Assembly: GCF_035634895.1 (NCBI RefSeq)
Contig: NZ_DASQCC010000282.1
Coordinates: 1 to 64,000 of the forward strand
Length of the DNA: 64,000 bases
Origin: Actinophytocola sp035634895
GTDB taxonomy: Bacteria; Actinomycetota; Actinomycetes; Mycobacteriales; Pseudonocardiaceae
Direction of reading: 5' to 3'
A model generated the notes under the pieces. The model made no database searches. It was given only the letters and a program-made list of their open reading frames with translations, and had not been told where the DNA came from. Shown here in pieces: positions 34,807 to 43,648 of the stretch. The number at the start of each line of letters is the position of its first letter. The first letter of the stretch is position 1. Both the position numbers and the translations under genes were made by a program.

Positions 34807-36189
34807 TCAGCCGGCCTCCATGCGGTCCAGGGCCTCCGTGAGCGTCGACGCCGGGTGCCAGTACGGCAGCCGAACGTGCTGGGAGAACCCGTTGAACGCC
34901 GAGAACGCCGGGCCGGCCACCAGCCGCACGCCCTGCCGGCGAGCGTGCTCCACCAGCGTCACCGCGTTCGTCCCGGTGTCGATCCACAGGCCCGTGCCAC
35001 CCGCCGGCTTCTGCCACGTCCACTCCGGGCGCCGCTCGGTCAGCAACACCCCGGTCTCCGCGAGGCGGGCACGCAGCTCCGCCGCGCGGGTCGCCCGTGC
35101 CTCCTCCGCACGCGCGAGCAGGTCCGCCGTCACCAGCTGTTCGGCCACCGGCGTCGCCAGGTCCGCCGCCCGCCGCAGTCCCACCAGCCGCGCCACGAGC
35201 TCCGGCGTCGTCCGGATCCACCCCACCCGCAATCCGCCCCAGAACAGCTTCGACGCCGTCCCCACCAGCAGCGCACCGGACAGCGGCGGGATGCCCGCCT
35301 CGACATCCAGCGCCAGGTCCGCGAACGACCTGTCGTCCACGACCGTCACGCCGAACCGCGCCACCAGCTCCGCCAGCTCCCGGTGCCGGGCCCGCGACAG
35401 CGCCACGCCGGTCGGGTTGTGCAGCCCCGGCTGGCAGTACAGCAGCCGAGGCGGCCGGTGCACCAGCCGCCGCCGCAGGAAGTCGAGGTCGAGGCCGTTG
35501 TCGCGGACCGGCACGCTCACCAGCTGGGTCCCCGCGTGCCGGAACGCCTCCAGCGCCCCGCGGTAGGTCGGTTCCTCGACGATCACCTCGTCGCCCCGGC
35601 TGACCATGGCGTGTGCGATCAGCCAGACCGCGTGCTGCGCGCCCGACGTGATCAGGATCTGCGCGGGGTCGGTCGCCAGCCCGTCCCGCGTGTACCGGTC
35701 GGCCACGGCCTCGCGCAGCACCTGCATGCCCTTCGGGTGGTAGCCGTCGGTGGCCACCTCCGCGGCCAGGCGGAGCGGGTCCAGCGCGCGGAACGCCGCC
35801 GTGACGTCCGGCAGTCCGGGCAGTGCCCCGCTGGTCAGGTCGATCTCGGTGCCGTGGTGGCCGCTGTAGGTGATCAGCCGCGCGTCCGCGGCGAGCGAGC
35901 CTGCGGCGCCCCGGCTGCGGATCCGGGACCCGGTCCCCTGCCGCGCCTCGATCAGCTCCTCCCCCGCCAGCGCCTCGTACACCCTGGTCACCGTGCCGCG
36001 GGCGACGCCGAGCGCCTCCGCGAGACTCCGCTGGGACGGCAGGATCGTGCCGTCCGGCAGGGTGTTGCTGCGGATCAGGTCGGTCATGGCCTCGGCCAGC
36101 CGCAGGTACAGCGTGTCATCGTGGGTCGTCGCCCATCCGTCGAGCAGGCGACTCAAGGTCGCGGCCGCTATGCGATGTCCGTCCGCCAT
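34807..36189 (-). CDS. MocR/GntR-type transcription factor with aminotransferase domain
   Basis: 460 residues from ATG 36189, which has AAAAGGAC upstream. The N-terminal GntR winged helix (GTILPSQRSLAEALGVARGTVTRVYEALAGEELIEARQGTGSRI) is followed by a fold-type I aminotransferase domain. The PLP lysine lies in TASKLFWGGLRVGW. The Asn/Pro element CQPGLHNPTGV and the Asp/Tyr/Arg residues of the cofactor pocket are also visible. MocR proteins respond to PLP or an amino-acid adduct and act as activators. A candidate operator lies upstream, between this gene and the divergent Tm-1-like operon. Confidence 0.9.
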   Translation of the reverse strand: MADGHRIAAATLSRLLDGWATTHDDTLYLRLAEAMTDLIRSNTLPDGTILPSQRSLAEALGVARGTVTRVYEALAGEELIEARQGTGSRIRSRGAAGSLAADARLITYSGHHGTEIDLTSGALPGLPDVTAAFRALDPLRLAAEVATDGYHPKGMQVLREAVADRYTRDGLATDPAQILITSGAQHAVWLIAHAMVSRGDEVIVEEPTYRGALEAFRHAGTQLVSVPVRDNGLDLDFLRRRLVHRPPRLLYCQPGLHNPTGVALSRARHRELAELVARFGVTVVDDRSFADLALDVEAGIPPLSGALLVGTASKLFWGGLRVGWIRTTPELVARLVGLRRAADLATPVAEQLVTADLLARAEEARATRAAELRARLAETGVLLTERRPEWTWQKPAGGTGLWIDTGTNAVTLVEHARRQGVRLVAGPAFSAFNGFSQHVRLPYWHPASTLTEALDRMEAG

Positions 36190-36212
36190 GTCCTTTTCCG
36201 CTCTACTCTTGG

Positions 36213-36238
36213 TAGGCCAATCGGGCGTGAGTGGTCTA
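36213..36238. promoter_or_regulatory. Candidate MocR operator (near-perfect inverted repeat)
   Basis: TAGGCCAAT, 8 nt, then AGTGGTCTA: the second is the reverse complement of the first at 7 of 9 positions. It lies in the 130-nt divergent gap 24 nt upstream of the MocR start. The AGTGGTCTA half resembles PdxR/MocR-type boxes; this is from memory and should be checked. Confidence 0.5.
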
Positions 36239-36319
36239 TCGCCTCCTGATGGCAATTGGCAAGGATTGACGCGGAACCAACCAGGACAGCCGCATGCCCA
36301 CGTCAAGAAAGGCCGGTCG

Positions 36320-37567
36320 ATGCCGACGGTCGCGTTGCTCGGGACGTTCGACACCAAGCAGGTCGAGTACGGCTGGCTGCGTGAACGGCTCACCGAGGCC
36401 GGCTGTGACGTGCTCGGGGTGGACGTCGGCACCTTCTCCGACGACGACGGTGGCGGCCTGGCGGACATCTCGGCCGCGGACGTGGCGAGCGCCGCCGGCG
36501 CGGACCTCGGCGAGCTGCGTGCCGCCGGCGACCGCGGCGCGGCGATGGCGGCCATGGCCGACGGCGCGGCGGCCGTGGTGACGCGGCTGTACCGGGAAGG
36601 CCGGCTCGACGGCGTGCTCGCGGTCGGCGGGTCGGGTGGCTCGTCGGTGGCCGGCCGGGCCATGCGGGCGCTACCGGTGGGGGTGCCGAAGCTGCTCGTG
36701 TCGACCATGGCGTCCGGGGACGTGCGGCCGTACGTCGGCGACGTGGACGTGACGCTGATGTACTCGGTGGTCGACATCAGCGGGGTGAACTCCGTGTCGC
36801 GACTGGTGCTCGGCAACGCCGCCGCGGCCGTCGCCGGCATGGCCGCGGCCCACGAGCGGCGACGGCGGGAACCGGAGCGGGACGACGGCAGACCGGTCGT
36901 CGCGGCGACCATGTTCGGGCTCACCACGCCCGCCGTCGACGAGGCCAGGGAGACGCTCGCCGAGCTGGGTTACGAGGTGCTGGTCTTCCACGCGACGGGT
37001 GCCGGCGGCCGGGCCATGGAGTCGCTGGTGACCTCCGGCCTGGTCGACGGCGTGCTCGACCTGACCACCACGGAGCTGGCCGACGACCTCGTCGGCGGCG
37101 TGCTGACCGCCGGGCCGGAACGCCTGACGGCGGCCGGCCGGGCGGGGGTCCCGCAGGTGGTGAGCGTCGGCGCGCTGGACATGGTCAACTTCGGCCCGCA
37201 GGAGACGGTGCCGGAGCGGTTCGCCGACCGGAAGTTCCTCGTGCACAACGCGACGGTGACGCTGATGCGCACCACCGAGGAGGAGATGGCGGTGCTCGGC
37301 GGGCGCATCGCGGGCAAGCTCGCCGCCGCGACCGGTCCCGTCGAGGTTTTCCTGCCGCTGCGGGGGGTATCGGGTATCGACACGGCAGGCGGGCAGTTCG
37401 AGGACGCCGCGGCCGACGAGGCGTGCCTTGCGGAGATCCGCACCGGGCTGGCGGGTTCCGCGGTCGTCGTGCACGAGGTGGACAGCCACATCAACGACAA
37501 GGGGTTCGGCCGGGCCGCAGCCGAGGCGCTGCACCGGCTGGTCACGAACAACAGGGGCAACAGGTGA
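36320..37567 (+). CDS. Tm-1-like ATP-binding domain protein (UPF0261)
   Basis: 415 residues of the UPF0261/Tm-1 N-domain family. It has the start VALLGTFDTKQVEYGWLRERLTEAGCDVLGVDVG, the glycine-rich GVLAVGGSGGSSVAGRAMRALPVGVPKLLVSTMASG, and the end DTAGGQFEDAAADEACLAEIRTGL with HINDKGFG. In tomato Tm-1 this domain is joined to a TIM-barrel domain, which here is a separate gene two positions downstream. Its stop overlaps the next start (TGATG). It is divergent from the MocR gene, its likely regulator. The biochemical role in bacteria is not established to my knowledge. Confidence 0.88.
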   Translation: MPTVALLGTFDTKQVEYGWLRERLTEAGCDVLGVDVGTFSDDDGGGLADISAADVASAAGADLGELRAAGDRGAAMAAMADGAAAVVTRLYREGRLDGVLAVGGSGGSSVAGRAMRALPVGVPKLLVSTMASGDVRPYVGDVDVTLMYSVVDISGVNSVSRLVLGNAAAAVAGMAAAHERRRREPERDDGRPVVAATMFGLTTPAVDEARETLAELGYEVLVFHATGAGGRAMESLVTSGLVDGVLDLTTTELADDLVGGVLTAGPERLTAAGRAGVPQVVSVGALDMVNFGPQETVPERFADRKFLVHNATVTLMRTTEEEMAVLGGRIAGKLAAATGPVEVFLPLRGVSGIDTAGGQFEDAAADEACLAEIRTGLAGSAVVVHEVDSHINDKGFGRAAAEALHRLVTNNRGNR

Positions 37568-37905
37568 TGGTTACGGAGGGGTCGGCGCTCGCCGAGTTCC
37601 CCGAGCTGCGGCGGCTCGTCGACCTCCGCAACGCGGGCTGGCGGTTCCTGCCGGTCTCGGCGGAGGGCGAGCTGGTCGAGGTGCGTGGGGTGCGCGCCTG
37701 GCCGGACCAATGGGTGGACGTGATCGTCGTGCGGTTCACCACCGACGCGGCGGGACTGCGCTGCGACCGGTCCGGCGGTGTGGTGTGGCAGTGTGAAGGT
37801 GACCTGGACGAGGTCGTCGACGGCTTGCTCACCCTGCCGCCGCCGGCCGACCCCGAGGCGCCCCGGCTGGTCCTGCGCACCGATCCGGGGCTCTGGATGC
37901 CGTAG
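37567..37905 (+). CDS. Hypothetical protein between the two Tm-1-like halves
   Basis: 112 residues, no membrane segment, no family recognised. The sequence (FPELRRLVDLRNAGWRFLPVSAEGELVEVRGVRAWPDQWVDVIVVRF, then a short acidic tail) suggests a small alpha/beta fold. The start codon overlaps the preceding stop (TGATG) and the next gene begins 12 nt later, so it is firmly inside the operon and probably a partner of the Tm-1-like and TIM-barrel proteins. Confidence 0.75.
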   Translation: MVTEGSALAEFPELRRLVDLRNAGWRFLPVSAEGELVEVRGVRAWPDQWVDVIVVRFTTDAAGLRCDRSGGVVWQCEGDLDEVVDGLLTLPPPADPEAPRLVLRTDPGLWMP

Positions 37906-37917
37906 AGAGGGTTTGGC

Positions 37918-38739
37918 GTGCTGCGTGCGGAGGTTCGGGAGAGGCTGACCGCGACCGTGGCCGAGGGCAGGCCGATCGTGGGCGCCGGTGCGGGAACCGG
38001 CCTGTCCGCGAAGGCCGCCGAGGCCGGCGGGGTCGACCTGCTGATCGTCTACAACTCGGGGCGCTACCGGATGGCCGGCCGCGGCTCGCTGGCCGGCCTG
38101 CTGCCCTATGGCGACGCGAACGCGATCGTGGTTGAGATGGCCGGCGAGGTGCTGCCCGTGGTCCGGCGGACCCCGGTGCTGGCCGGGGTCTGCGGCACGG
38201 ACCCGTTCCGGTCCATGGGGCCGTTCCTGGACGAGCTGGCGCGGCTGGGGTTCGCCGGCGTGCAGAACTTCCCGACCGTCGGGCTGTACGACGGAACCTT
38301 CCGGGAGAACATCGAGGAGACCGGCATGGGGTTCGGCCTCGAGGTCGACATGGTCCGGCTGGCCGCCTCGAAGGACCTGTTCACCGCGCCGTACGCGTTC
38401 GACCCCGACCAGGCCGCGGCGATGGCGGCGGCCGGCGCGGACGTGCTGGTGCCGCACGTCGGCCTGACCAGCAAGGGCACGATCGGCGCGCGCACGACGC
38501 TCACCCTCGACGAGGCCGCGGCGGCGGTGCAGCGGATGCGCGACGCCGCGGTGGCGGTGAACCCGGACATCCTGGTGCTGTGCCACGGCGGGCCGATCGC
38601 CGAGCCGGCCGACGCGCAGTACGTGCTGGACCACACCGAGGGTGTCGTGGGTTTCTTCGGCGCGTCGTCGATCGAGCGCCTGCCGACCGAGATCGCAATT
38701 CGGTCGCAGGCGGAGAGCTTCAAAGATTTGACTCTCTAA
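37918..38739 (+). CDS. TIM-barrel protein of the phosphoenolpyruvate-hydrolase/Tm-1 C-domain family
   Basis: 273 residues. Landmarks: GAGAGTGLSAKAAEAGGVDLLIVYNSGRYRMAGRGSLAGLLPYGDAN, GVCGTDPFRSM, GVQNFPTVGLYDGTFRENIEETGMGF and LCHGGPI. This is the TIM-barrel domain that in plant Tm-1 and fungal relatives is fused C-terminal to the UPF0261 domain. GTG start, 12 nt after the small protein. The three genes end at an AT-richer gap with a weak bulged hairpin. Confidence 0.85.
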   Translation: MLRAEVRERLTATVAEGRPIVGAGAGTGLSAKAAEAGGVDLLIVYNSGRYRMAGRGSLAGLLPYGDANAIVVEMAGEVLPVVRRTPVLAGVCGTDPFRSMGPFLDELARLGFAGVQNFPTVGLYDGTFRENIEETGMGFGLEVDMVRLAASKDLFTAPYAFDPDQAAAMAAAGADVLVPHVGLTSKGTIGARTTLTLDEAAAAVQRMRDAAVAVNPDILVLCHGGPIAEPADAQYVLDHTEGVVGFFGASSIERLPTEIAIRSQAESFKDLTL

Positions 38740-38820
38740 ATTCTTTCGGTTGAATTATCGATCTCCCCCCGAAGAATTCATGGAAGTCACTGCAACGACA
38801 TTGCCGCGTGCGGCGACACC

Positions 38821-40302
38821 ATGGGCATGCTCTCTCGCGCACGGCGGGTGTTCCCGTTGATTGTCTCCCTGATTGTTCTGCAGACCGCCGCACCGGCGAC
38901 GACGCCGGCCGAGTCCGACCGCGCGGTGTGCGGCACCACGGTCGGTGTGGCGTCGCCGCCCTCGGGCGCGGTGACCGTCGATCCCGGCACGGACCTGTCG
39001 GCCCTGACCCGGACGAGCCCGGCGGGCACGACGTTCTGGCTGAGCCCCGGCACGCACAAGCTGGCGTCGGACCAGTTCGGCCAGGTGATCCCGAAGGACG
39101 GCGACGTCTATCTCGGCGCGCCCGGCGCGGTGCTGGACGGGCAGCGCATCAACCAGGCGGCGTTCACCCAGCAGGCGGCCGACGTCGTGATCCGCGGCCT
39201 CACCATTCGCGGGTTCGTCGCGCCGCTGAACCAGGGCGTCGTCAACCATGACTCCGGGCCGCGCTGGGTGGTCGAGGACAACATCATCGAGGACAACGAA
39301 GGCGCCGCGATGATGGCGGGAATCGGGCAGGTGGTGCGCGGAAACTGCCTGCGGAACAACGGGCAGTACGGGATAAACGCCTACCGTTCCAGTGGCGGGC
39401 TGACCGATCTGGTGATCGAGGACAACGAGATCACCGGGAACAACACGGGTGACTGGGAAACCAGGGTGCCGGGTTGTGGCTGCACCGGCGGCGCGAAGTT
39501 CTGGTCGGTCGACGGCGCGGACATCCGGGACAACTGGGTGCACCACAACCACGGCGCGGGAATCTGGGCCGACACGAACAACAACGACTTCGTCGTCGAG
39601 GGCAACCTGATCGAGGACAACGCCAACGAGGGTCTGTTCTACGAGCTGTCGTACAACCTGTCGCTCAGCGGCAACACGTTCCGGCGCAACGCTCTGCCGT
39701 ACGGCCAGCGGCGTGCCGAGAAGGGCGACAACTTCCCGGTGGCGGCGGTGTACATTAGCGAGTCCGGCGGCGAGCCGCGGCTGGCGGCGCGCACCAACCT
39801 GATCGACATCCGCGGGAACTACTTCACCGACAACTGGTCGGGGATCACGTTGTGGGAGAACGCGGACCGGTTCTGCAACAGCCCGGCGAACACGTCGTCG
39901 CTGTCGTGCACCCCGGTGGCGCCGGCGGTCGCGTCGTGTGCCCAGCCGGGGATCGCGACGGCGCCGCTGTTCGACGACTGCCGCTGGAAGACGCAGCGGG
40001 TCCTGGTGCGGGAGAACACGTTCGAGTTCGACTCGGAGACGCCGGGCTGCCGGTCGCTGTGCGGGCGGATGGCCGTGCTGTCCAACTACGGGACCTACCC
40101 GGACTGGTCGCCGTACAAGGCGTGGACGGTGCCGGAGGCGATCACGTTCCACCAGGGCAACCAGTGGTCGGACAACCAGTACTACGGGCCGTGGACGTTC
40201 GTCGCCCACGACGCGTCGCGGACGCTGTCGATCGCGGCGTGGCAGGCGGCCCCGTACAACCAGGACACGTGCAGCACGTTCGACGGCTCCCCCGGCTGCT
40301 AG
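38821..40302 (+). CDS. Secreted right-handed parallel beta-helix protein
   Basis: 493 residues with a signal peptide (RVFPLIVSLIVLQTAAPATTPA, cleavage about residue 30). Successive beta-helix rungs are clear: VVIRGLTIRGF, VVEDNIIEDNEG, VVRGNCLRNNGQYG, LVIEDNEITGNN, DIRDNWVHHNHGAG, VVEGNLIEDNANEG, LSLSGNTFRRN. The C-terminal part has six or more Cys, probably disulfide-bonded. The fold is typical of polysaccharide lyases and surface glycan-binding proteins; no catalytic residues could be assigned. Confidence 0.88.
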   Translation: MGMLSRARRVFPLIVSLIVLQTAAPATTPAESDRAVCGTTVGVASPPSGAVTVDPGTDLSALTRTSPAGTTFWLSPGTHKLASDQFGQVIPKDGDVYLGAPGAVLDGQRINQAAFTQQAADVVIRGLTIRGFVAPLNQGVVNHDSGPRWVVEDNIIEDNEGAAMMAGIGQVVRGNCLRNNGQYGINAYRSSGGLTDLVIEDNEITGNNTGDWETRVPGCGCTGGAKFWSVDGADIRDNWVHHNHGAGIWADTNNNDFVVEGNLIEDNANEGLFYELSYNLSLSGNTFRRNALPYGQRRAEKGDNFPVAAVYISESGGEPRLAARTNLIDIRGNYFTDNWSGITLWENADRFCNSPANTSSLSCTPVAPAVASCAQPGIATAPLFDDCRWKTQRVLVRENTFEFDSETPGCRSLCGRMAVLSNYGTYPDWSPYKAWTVPEAITFHQGNQWSDNQYYGPWTFVAHDASRTLSIAAWQAAPYNQDTCSTFDGSPGC

Positions 40303-40362
40303 TAGTGCTGAGTCGGCTCCCAAGGGCTTTCCCCGGGTGCCACGGGGTGTTGTAATCGGATC

Positions 40363-41748
40363 ATGGCCGAGCGGAATGCCAGTCAGGACATTCAACGGTT
40401 CGGGTACCAGCAGGAGCTCAGGCGGTCGCTCTCCTTCTGGGACCTGTTGATCTACGGGCTGATCTTCATGGTGCCGATCGCGCCCTTCGGGATATTCGGC
40501 AGTGTCTTCGAGGTGGCCGGCGGGATGGTGGCGCTGGCCTACGCGGTCGGCGCCGTCGGCATGGTGTTCACGGCGATCTCGTACGCGCAGATGTCCAAGG
40601 CCTTCCCGCTGGCCGGCTCCGTCTACGCGTACGCAGGCCGCGGCATCGCGCGCCCGTTCGGGTTCATCGCGGGCTGGCAGATCCTCCTCGACTACATCCT
40701 CGTCCCCGCCCTGCTCTACATCATCTCCGGCATCGCGATGAACGCCTTCGTGCCGGGGATCCCCGTCGTGGTCTGGGTGCTCGGGTTCATCGTCCTCAAC
40801 ACGGTCATCAACTACTTCGGCATCGAGCTCACCGCACGCACCAACCGGGTCATGCTCGTCGTCGAGCTCGTCGTGCTCGTGATCTTCCTCGTCGTCGGGG
40901 TCGTCGCCCTCGCGGACGGCAGGAGCACCGGGGACACGTGGTCGCCGCTCTACGACTCGGGCACGTTCTCCGTCGGCCTGGTCTTCGGCGCGGTCTCGCT
41001 CGCCGCGCTGAGCTTCCTCGGCTTCGACGCGATCTCCACGCTCTCGGAGGAGAGCCGCGAGACCGGCAACCAGGTCGCGCGGGCGACCGTGCTGTCGCTG
41101 CTGGTCGTGGCCGTGCTGTTCGTCGTCCAGACATGGGTCGCCGCGCTCCTCGTGCCCGACCGGGAACGCCTGCTGTCCGAGGGCGACACGGCCGGCACCG
41201 CCTTCTACGACGCGGCCGAGCACGCCGGCGGGCACTGGCTCTACGTGCTGACCGCCGTGACGACCGCCATGGCCTGGGGGTTCGCGGACGCGCTGGTCGC
41301 ACAGGCCGCGACGTCCCGGTTGCTGTACTCGATGGCCCGCGACCGCCAGCTGCCGCGCTTCCTCGCGAAGGTCCACCCCGGCCACCAGGTGCCGGAGCGG
41401 GCCACCTTCCTGGTCGCGGCGATCTCCGTCCTGGTCGGTGGCGGCCTGACGCTGCGGGCGGACAACGGCGTCGCGCTGCTCACCGCGCTGGTGAACTTCG
41501 GTGCGCTGACGGCGTTCCTGCTGCTGCACGTGTCCGTGATCGTGCACCACCTCGTCCGGCAGCGCAGCCGGGACTACCTTCGGCACCTGGTGGTTCCGTT
41601 GTGCGGCATAGCCATCCTCGGCTACGTGGTGGTCGAGGCGAAGGTCGCCGCGCAGGCCGTCGGACTGGGCTGGCTGGCGATCGGGCTCGTCGTCATGACC
41701 GTGCTGCTGTGGAGGAGGTCGCGTGAAGGTCATCGAGTACCGGCCTGA
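40363..41748 (+). CDS. APC-family amino-acid permease
   Basis: 461 residues, about 12 helices. The helix-1 region SFWDLLIYGLIFMVPIAPFGIFGSVFEVAGGMVALAYAVGAVGMVFTAISYAQMSKAFPLAGSVYAYAGRGI matches the amino-acid/polyamine/organocation family. The GxG-like helix-1 break and the helix-3 SYAQM are typical. It overlaps the formamidase start by 26 nt, so the two are coupled and the solute may feed the amidase. Confidence 0.9.
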   Translation: MAERNASQDIQRFGYQQELRRSLSFWDLLIYGLIFMVPIAPFGIFGSVFEVAGGMVALAYAVGAVGMVFTAISYAQMSKAFPLAGSVYAYAGRGIARPFGFIAGWQILLDYILVPALLYIISGIAMNAFVPGIPVVVWVLGFIVLNTVINYFGIELTARTNRVMLVVELVVLVIFLVVGVVALADGRSTGDTWSPLYDSGTFSVGLVFGAVSLAALSFLGFDAISTLSEESRETGNQVARATVLSLLVVAVLFVVQTWVAALLVPDRERLLSEGDTAGTAFYDAAEHAGGHWLYVLTAVTTAMAWGFADALVAQAATSRLLYSMARDRQLPRFLAKVHPGHQVPERATFLVAAISVLVGGGLTLRADNGVALLTALVNFGALTAFLLLHVSVIVHHLVRQRSRDYLRHLVVPLCGIAILGYVVVEAKVAAQAVGLGWLAIGLVVMTVLLWRRSREGHRVPA

Positions 41749-42724
41749 GCCCGGGGAGTTCGCATGGACGTTCGGCGGCGCGGCGCCCGTACGCGAGGTC
41801 AGGCCCGGCGACGTGTTGCAGGTGTGGACGGAGGACTGCTTCGCCGGCAAGGTCCGCACCGAGCGGGACCTCGTGTCGCGGGTGTGCGAGTTCCCGTTCC
41901 TCAACCCGCAGACCGGACCGTTCTATGTGGACGGTGCCCGGCCGGGTGACACGCTGGCACTGCACTTCGTGTCGATCGAACCCGCCCGCGACACCGGCGC
42001 GGCGACGACCGTCCCGTTCTTCGGGGCACTGACCTCCGACGCGCACACCGCGTCGCTGCAGGAGGCGTTGCCGGAGCTGGTGTGGCTCTACGAGCTGGAC
42101 AACGCCCGCCGCACGGTGACCTACCACGCGAAGAGCGCGGACCTGACGTTCGACCTGCCGATGGATCCCATGCACGGGACGGTGGGCGTGGCGCCCGGCG
42201 CGCTGGAGGCGCGGTCGTCGCTGGTGCCGGACGCCCACGGGGGCAACCTGGACACGCCGGAGATGCGGGCAGGGGTGACGGCGTACTTCGGGGTGAACGT
42301 CGAGGGTGCGTTGTTCTCGCTGGGGGACGGGCATGCGCGTCAGGGCGAGGGTGAGGCGTGCGGGACCGGCGTCGAGGTCGCGATGAACACGGTGGTGATC
42401 GTGGAGCTGGTCCCGGGGATGGCGACGCCCTGGCCGCGGTTGGAGTCGGACGCGTACCTGATGTCCGTCGGCGCGGCCACGCCGCTGGAGAACGCGTACC
42501 GGGTCGCGCAGGTGGACATGACGGGGTGGCTGTCGGAGCTGTGCGGGGTCGACCGGATGGACGCCTACCAGATCGTCGCGCAGGCGGCGCTCGCGCCGGT
42601 GGCACAGGTGTGCAACCCGATCTACACGGTGACGAGCAAGATTCCCAAGTCGCTCGTGCCCGCGGCGGCCGCCTACCGCGGGATTCACGCGGAGCTGCGT
42701 GGGCGGGCCGCGCGGCTCCGCTAG
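41723..42724 (+). CDS. Acetamidase/formamidase
   Basis: 333 residues with GTG start. Family landmarks: DGARPGDTLALHFVSIEP, PMHGTVGVAPG, HGGNLDTPEMRAGVTAYFGVNVEGALFSLGDGHARQGEGEACGTGVE. The Glu/Asp/His positions that surround the metal site are visible. It hydrolyses formamide or acetamide to ammonia and acid. Its stop codon TAG is the first part of a MITE-like element (CTAGTGTCC), so the original C-terminus may have been replaced. Confidence 0.9.
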   Translation: MKVIEYRPEPGEFAWTFGGAAPVREVRPGDVLQVWTEDCFAGKVRTERDLVSRVCEFPFLNPQTGPFYVDGARPGDTLALHFVSIEPARDTGAATTVPFFGALTSDAHTASLQEALPELVWLYELDNARRTVTYHAKSADLTFDLPMDPMHGTVGVAPGALEARSSLVPDAHGGNLDTPEMRAGVTAYFGVNVEGALFSLGDGHARQGEGEACGTGVEVAMNTVVIVELVPGMATPWPRLESDAYLMSVGAATPLENAYRVAQVDMTGWLSELCGVDRMDAYQIVAQAALAPVAQVCNPIYTVTSKIPKSLVPAAAAYRGIHAELRGRAARLR

Positions 42725-42888
42725 TGTCCCGCGCCGGAAATCAGGCAACTAATTCGGCGGCCCAGCTTCCTGCTGGCGGCGTTGCCGGTTCGCCCAAGTA
42801 CGACCCAGTACGAGGACGAACCCGCGTCTTGCCAGCAGAAACCTGGATCCACCGACTTAATCACCGCATTCCCGGCGCGGGACACTAG
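42721..42888. mobile_element. MITE-like inverted-repeat element, 168 bp
   Basis: Perfect 17-bp terminal inverted repeats CTAGTGTCCCGCGCCGG / CCGGCGCGGGACACTAG bound 134 bp of internal sequence. Further matches extend inward (for example CTGCTGGC on one side against its complement GCCAGCAG on the other), so the element is a long imperfect palindrome. It has no coding capacity. The left end supplies the TAG stop of the formamidase gene. The CTAG at each end could be a 4-bp target duplication of an IS5-like element; this is uncertain. Confidence 0.8.
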
Positions 42889-42919
42889 TGCGGCTTGTGA
42901 ATCGCCGCCGCTGAGCCAT

Positions 42920-43219
42920 GTGCCGTACCGGCGTGCGACTGAGGATGGGATGCTGGGTGCCGTGGGGGCCGCGATGCTGGGTGCCGCCGGGACCGGGGCG
43001 GTGTGGGGCTGGCTGGTGGCGATGGCCTGGCTGGCGGGTCCGCGACGCCGCGCCACCGTGACGCTCGGAGTCGCGAGCCTGGCACCGGCCGGTGTGGCGG
43101 CGGTGGGCGCGGGGGCGGCCGGTTTGTGCCTTTTCGCCGCTGCCACGGTGGTTTTCGTGGGGGCGTATGCCGGGTGGCAGCGGTGGCTGGCAGGCTCGTC
43201 GGTGCGGGGTCGCGAGTAA
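42920..43219 (+). CDS. Small membrane protein of the second CHAT module
   Basis: 99 residues from GTG 42920; an internal ATG at 42950 is an alternative. It has two to three hydrophobic segments (GMLGAVGAAMLGAAGTGAVWGWLVAMAWLAG; LGVASLAPAGVAAVGAGAAGLCLFAAATVVFVGAYAGWQRW). No family recognised. It starts 31 nt after the MITE-like element and 12 nt before the next membrane gene, which points to a three-gene CHAT operon. Confidence 0.65.
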   Translation: MPYRRATEDGMLGAVGAAMLGAAGTGAVWGWLVAMAWLAGPRRRATVTLGVASLAPAGVAAVGAGAAGLCLFAAATVVFVGAYAGWQRWLAGSSVRGRE

Positions 43220-43231
43220 TGGAGGTTCGAG

Positions 43232-43645
43232 TTGTCGCTCGCCACGGTGGCGTCCGATGCGCAGGAGGCCAGTGCGCTGCAGTTGGTGGGCGCCTTCTTG
43301 TTCGGCATGGTCGTGGGCTGGTACCTGTACTACATCAACCGGCATCGGGACGGGGCCGTGCGGTTGTCGGACCTCGTCACGGTGATCGGGGCGGTTGGCG
43401 GGGGCACGCTGCTCGCCGTGTTCCCCGCCGGGAGTGACCTCTTCGGCGCCTACGGGGTCGGGTTGTTCTGCGGGTTCTTCGGTTACCTGACCGTGCTGTT
43501 CCTCCTGGTGCGCAAGTCCGCCAACTTCGGTGTCGACTTCTTCATCGACGGGCGGCGCAGGCCGCCCGCCGACGGTGAGGTGCTCGTGCCGGGGCCGGAC
43601 AGCGGCGCGATGGGTGAGGACACGGCCGGCGGGCTTCGGCGGTAG
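43232..43645 (+). CDS. Membrane protein of the second CHAT module
   Basis: 137 residues from a TTG start with GGAGG 6 nt upstream. Three helices are visible (QLVGAFLFGMVVGWYLYYINRHRDG; LVTVIGAVGGGTLLAVFPAGSDLFGAYGVGLFCGFFGYLTVLFLL), then a hydrophilic tail. No known family. It ends 3 nt before the CHAT protein start, so the pair may form a membrane-anchored protease complex. Confidence 0.75.
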   Translation: MSLATVASDAQEASALQLVGAFLFGMVVGWYLYYINRHRDGAVRLSDLVTVIGAVGGGTLLAVFPAGSDLFGAYGVGLFCGFFGYLTVLFLLVRKSANFGVDFFIDGRRRPPADGEVLVPGPDSGAMGEDTAGGLRR

Positions 43646-43648
43646 GCC

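Noticed and set aside
38740..38790. Hairpin AATTCTTTCGG/CCGAAGAATT as a terminator
   Set aside because: It has a bulge and a long loop; too weak to call.
38755..41904. A 1049-residue open frame on the minus strand
   Set aside because: It lies opposite the clear beta-helix protein and permease and has low-complexity composition; it is a GC-driven shadow.
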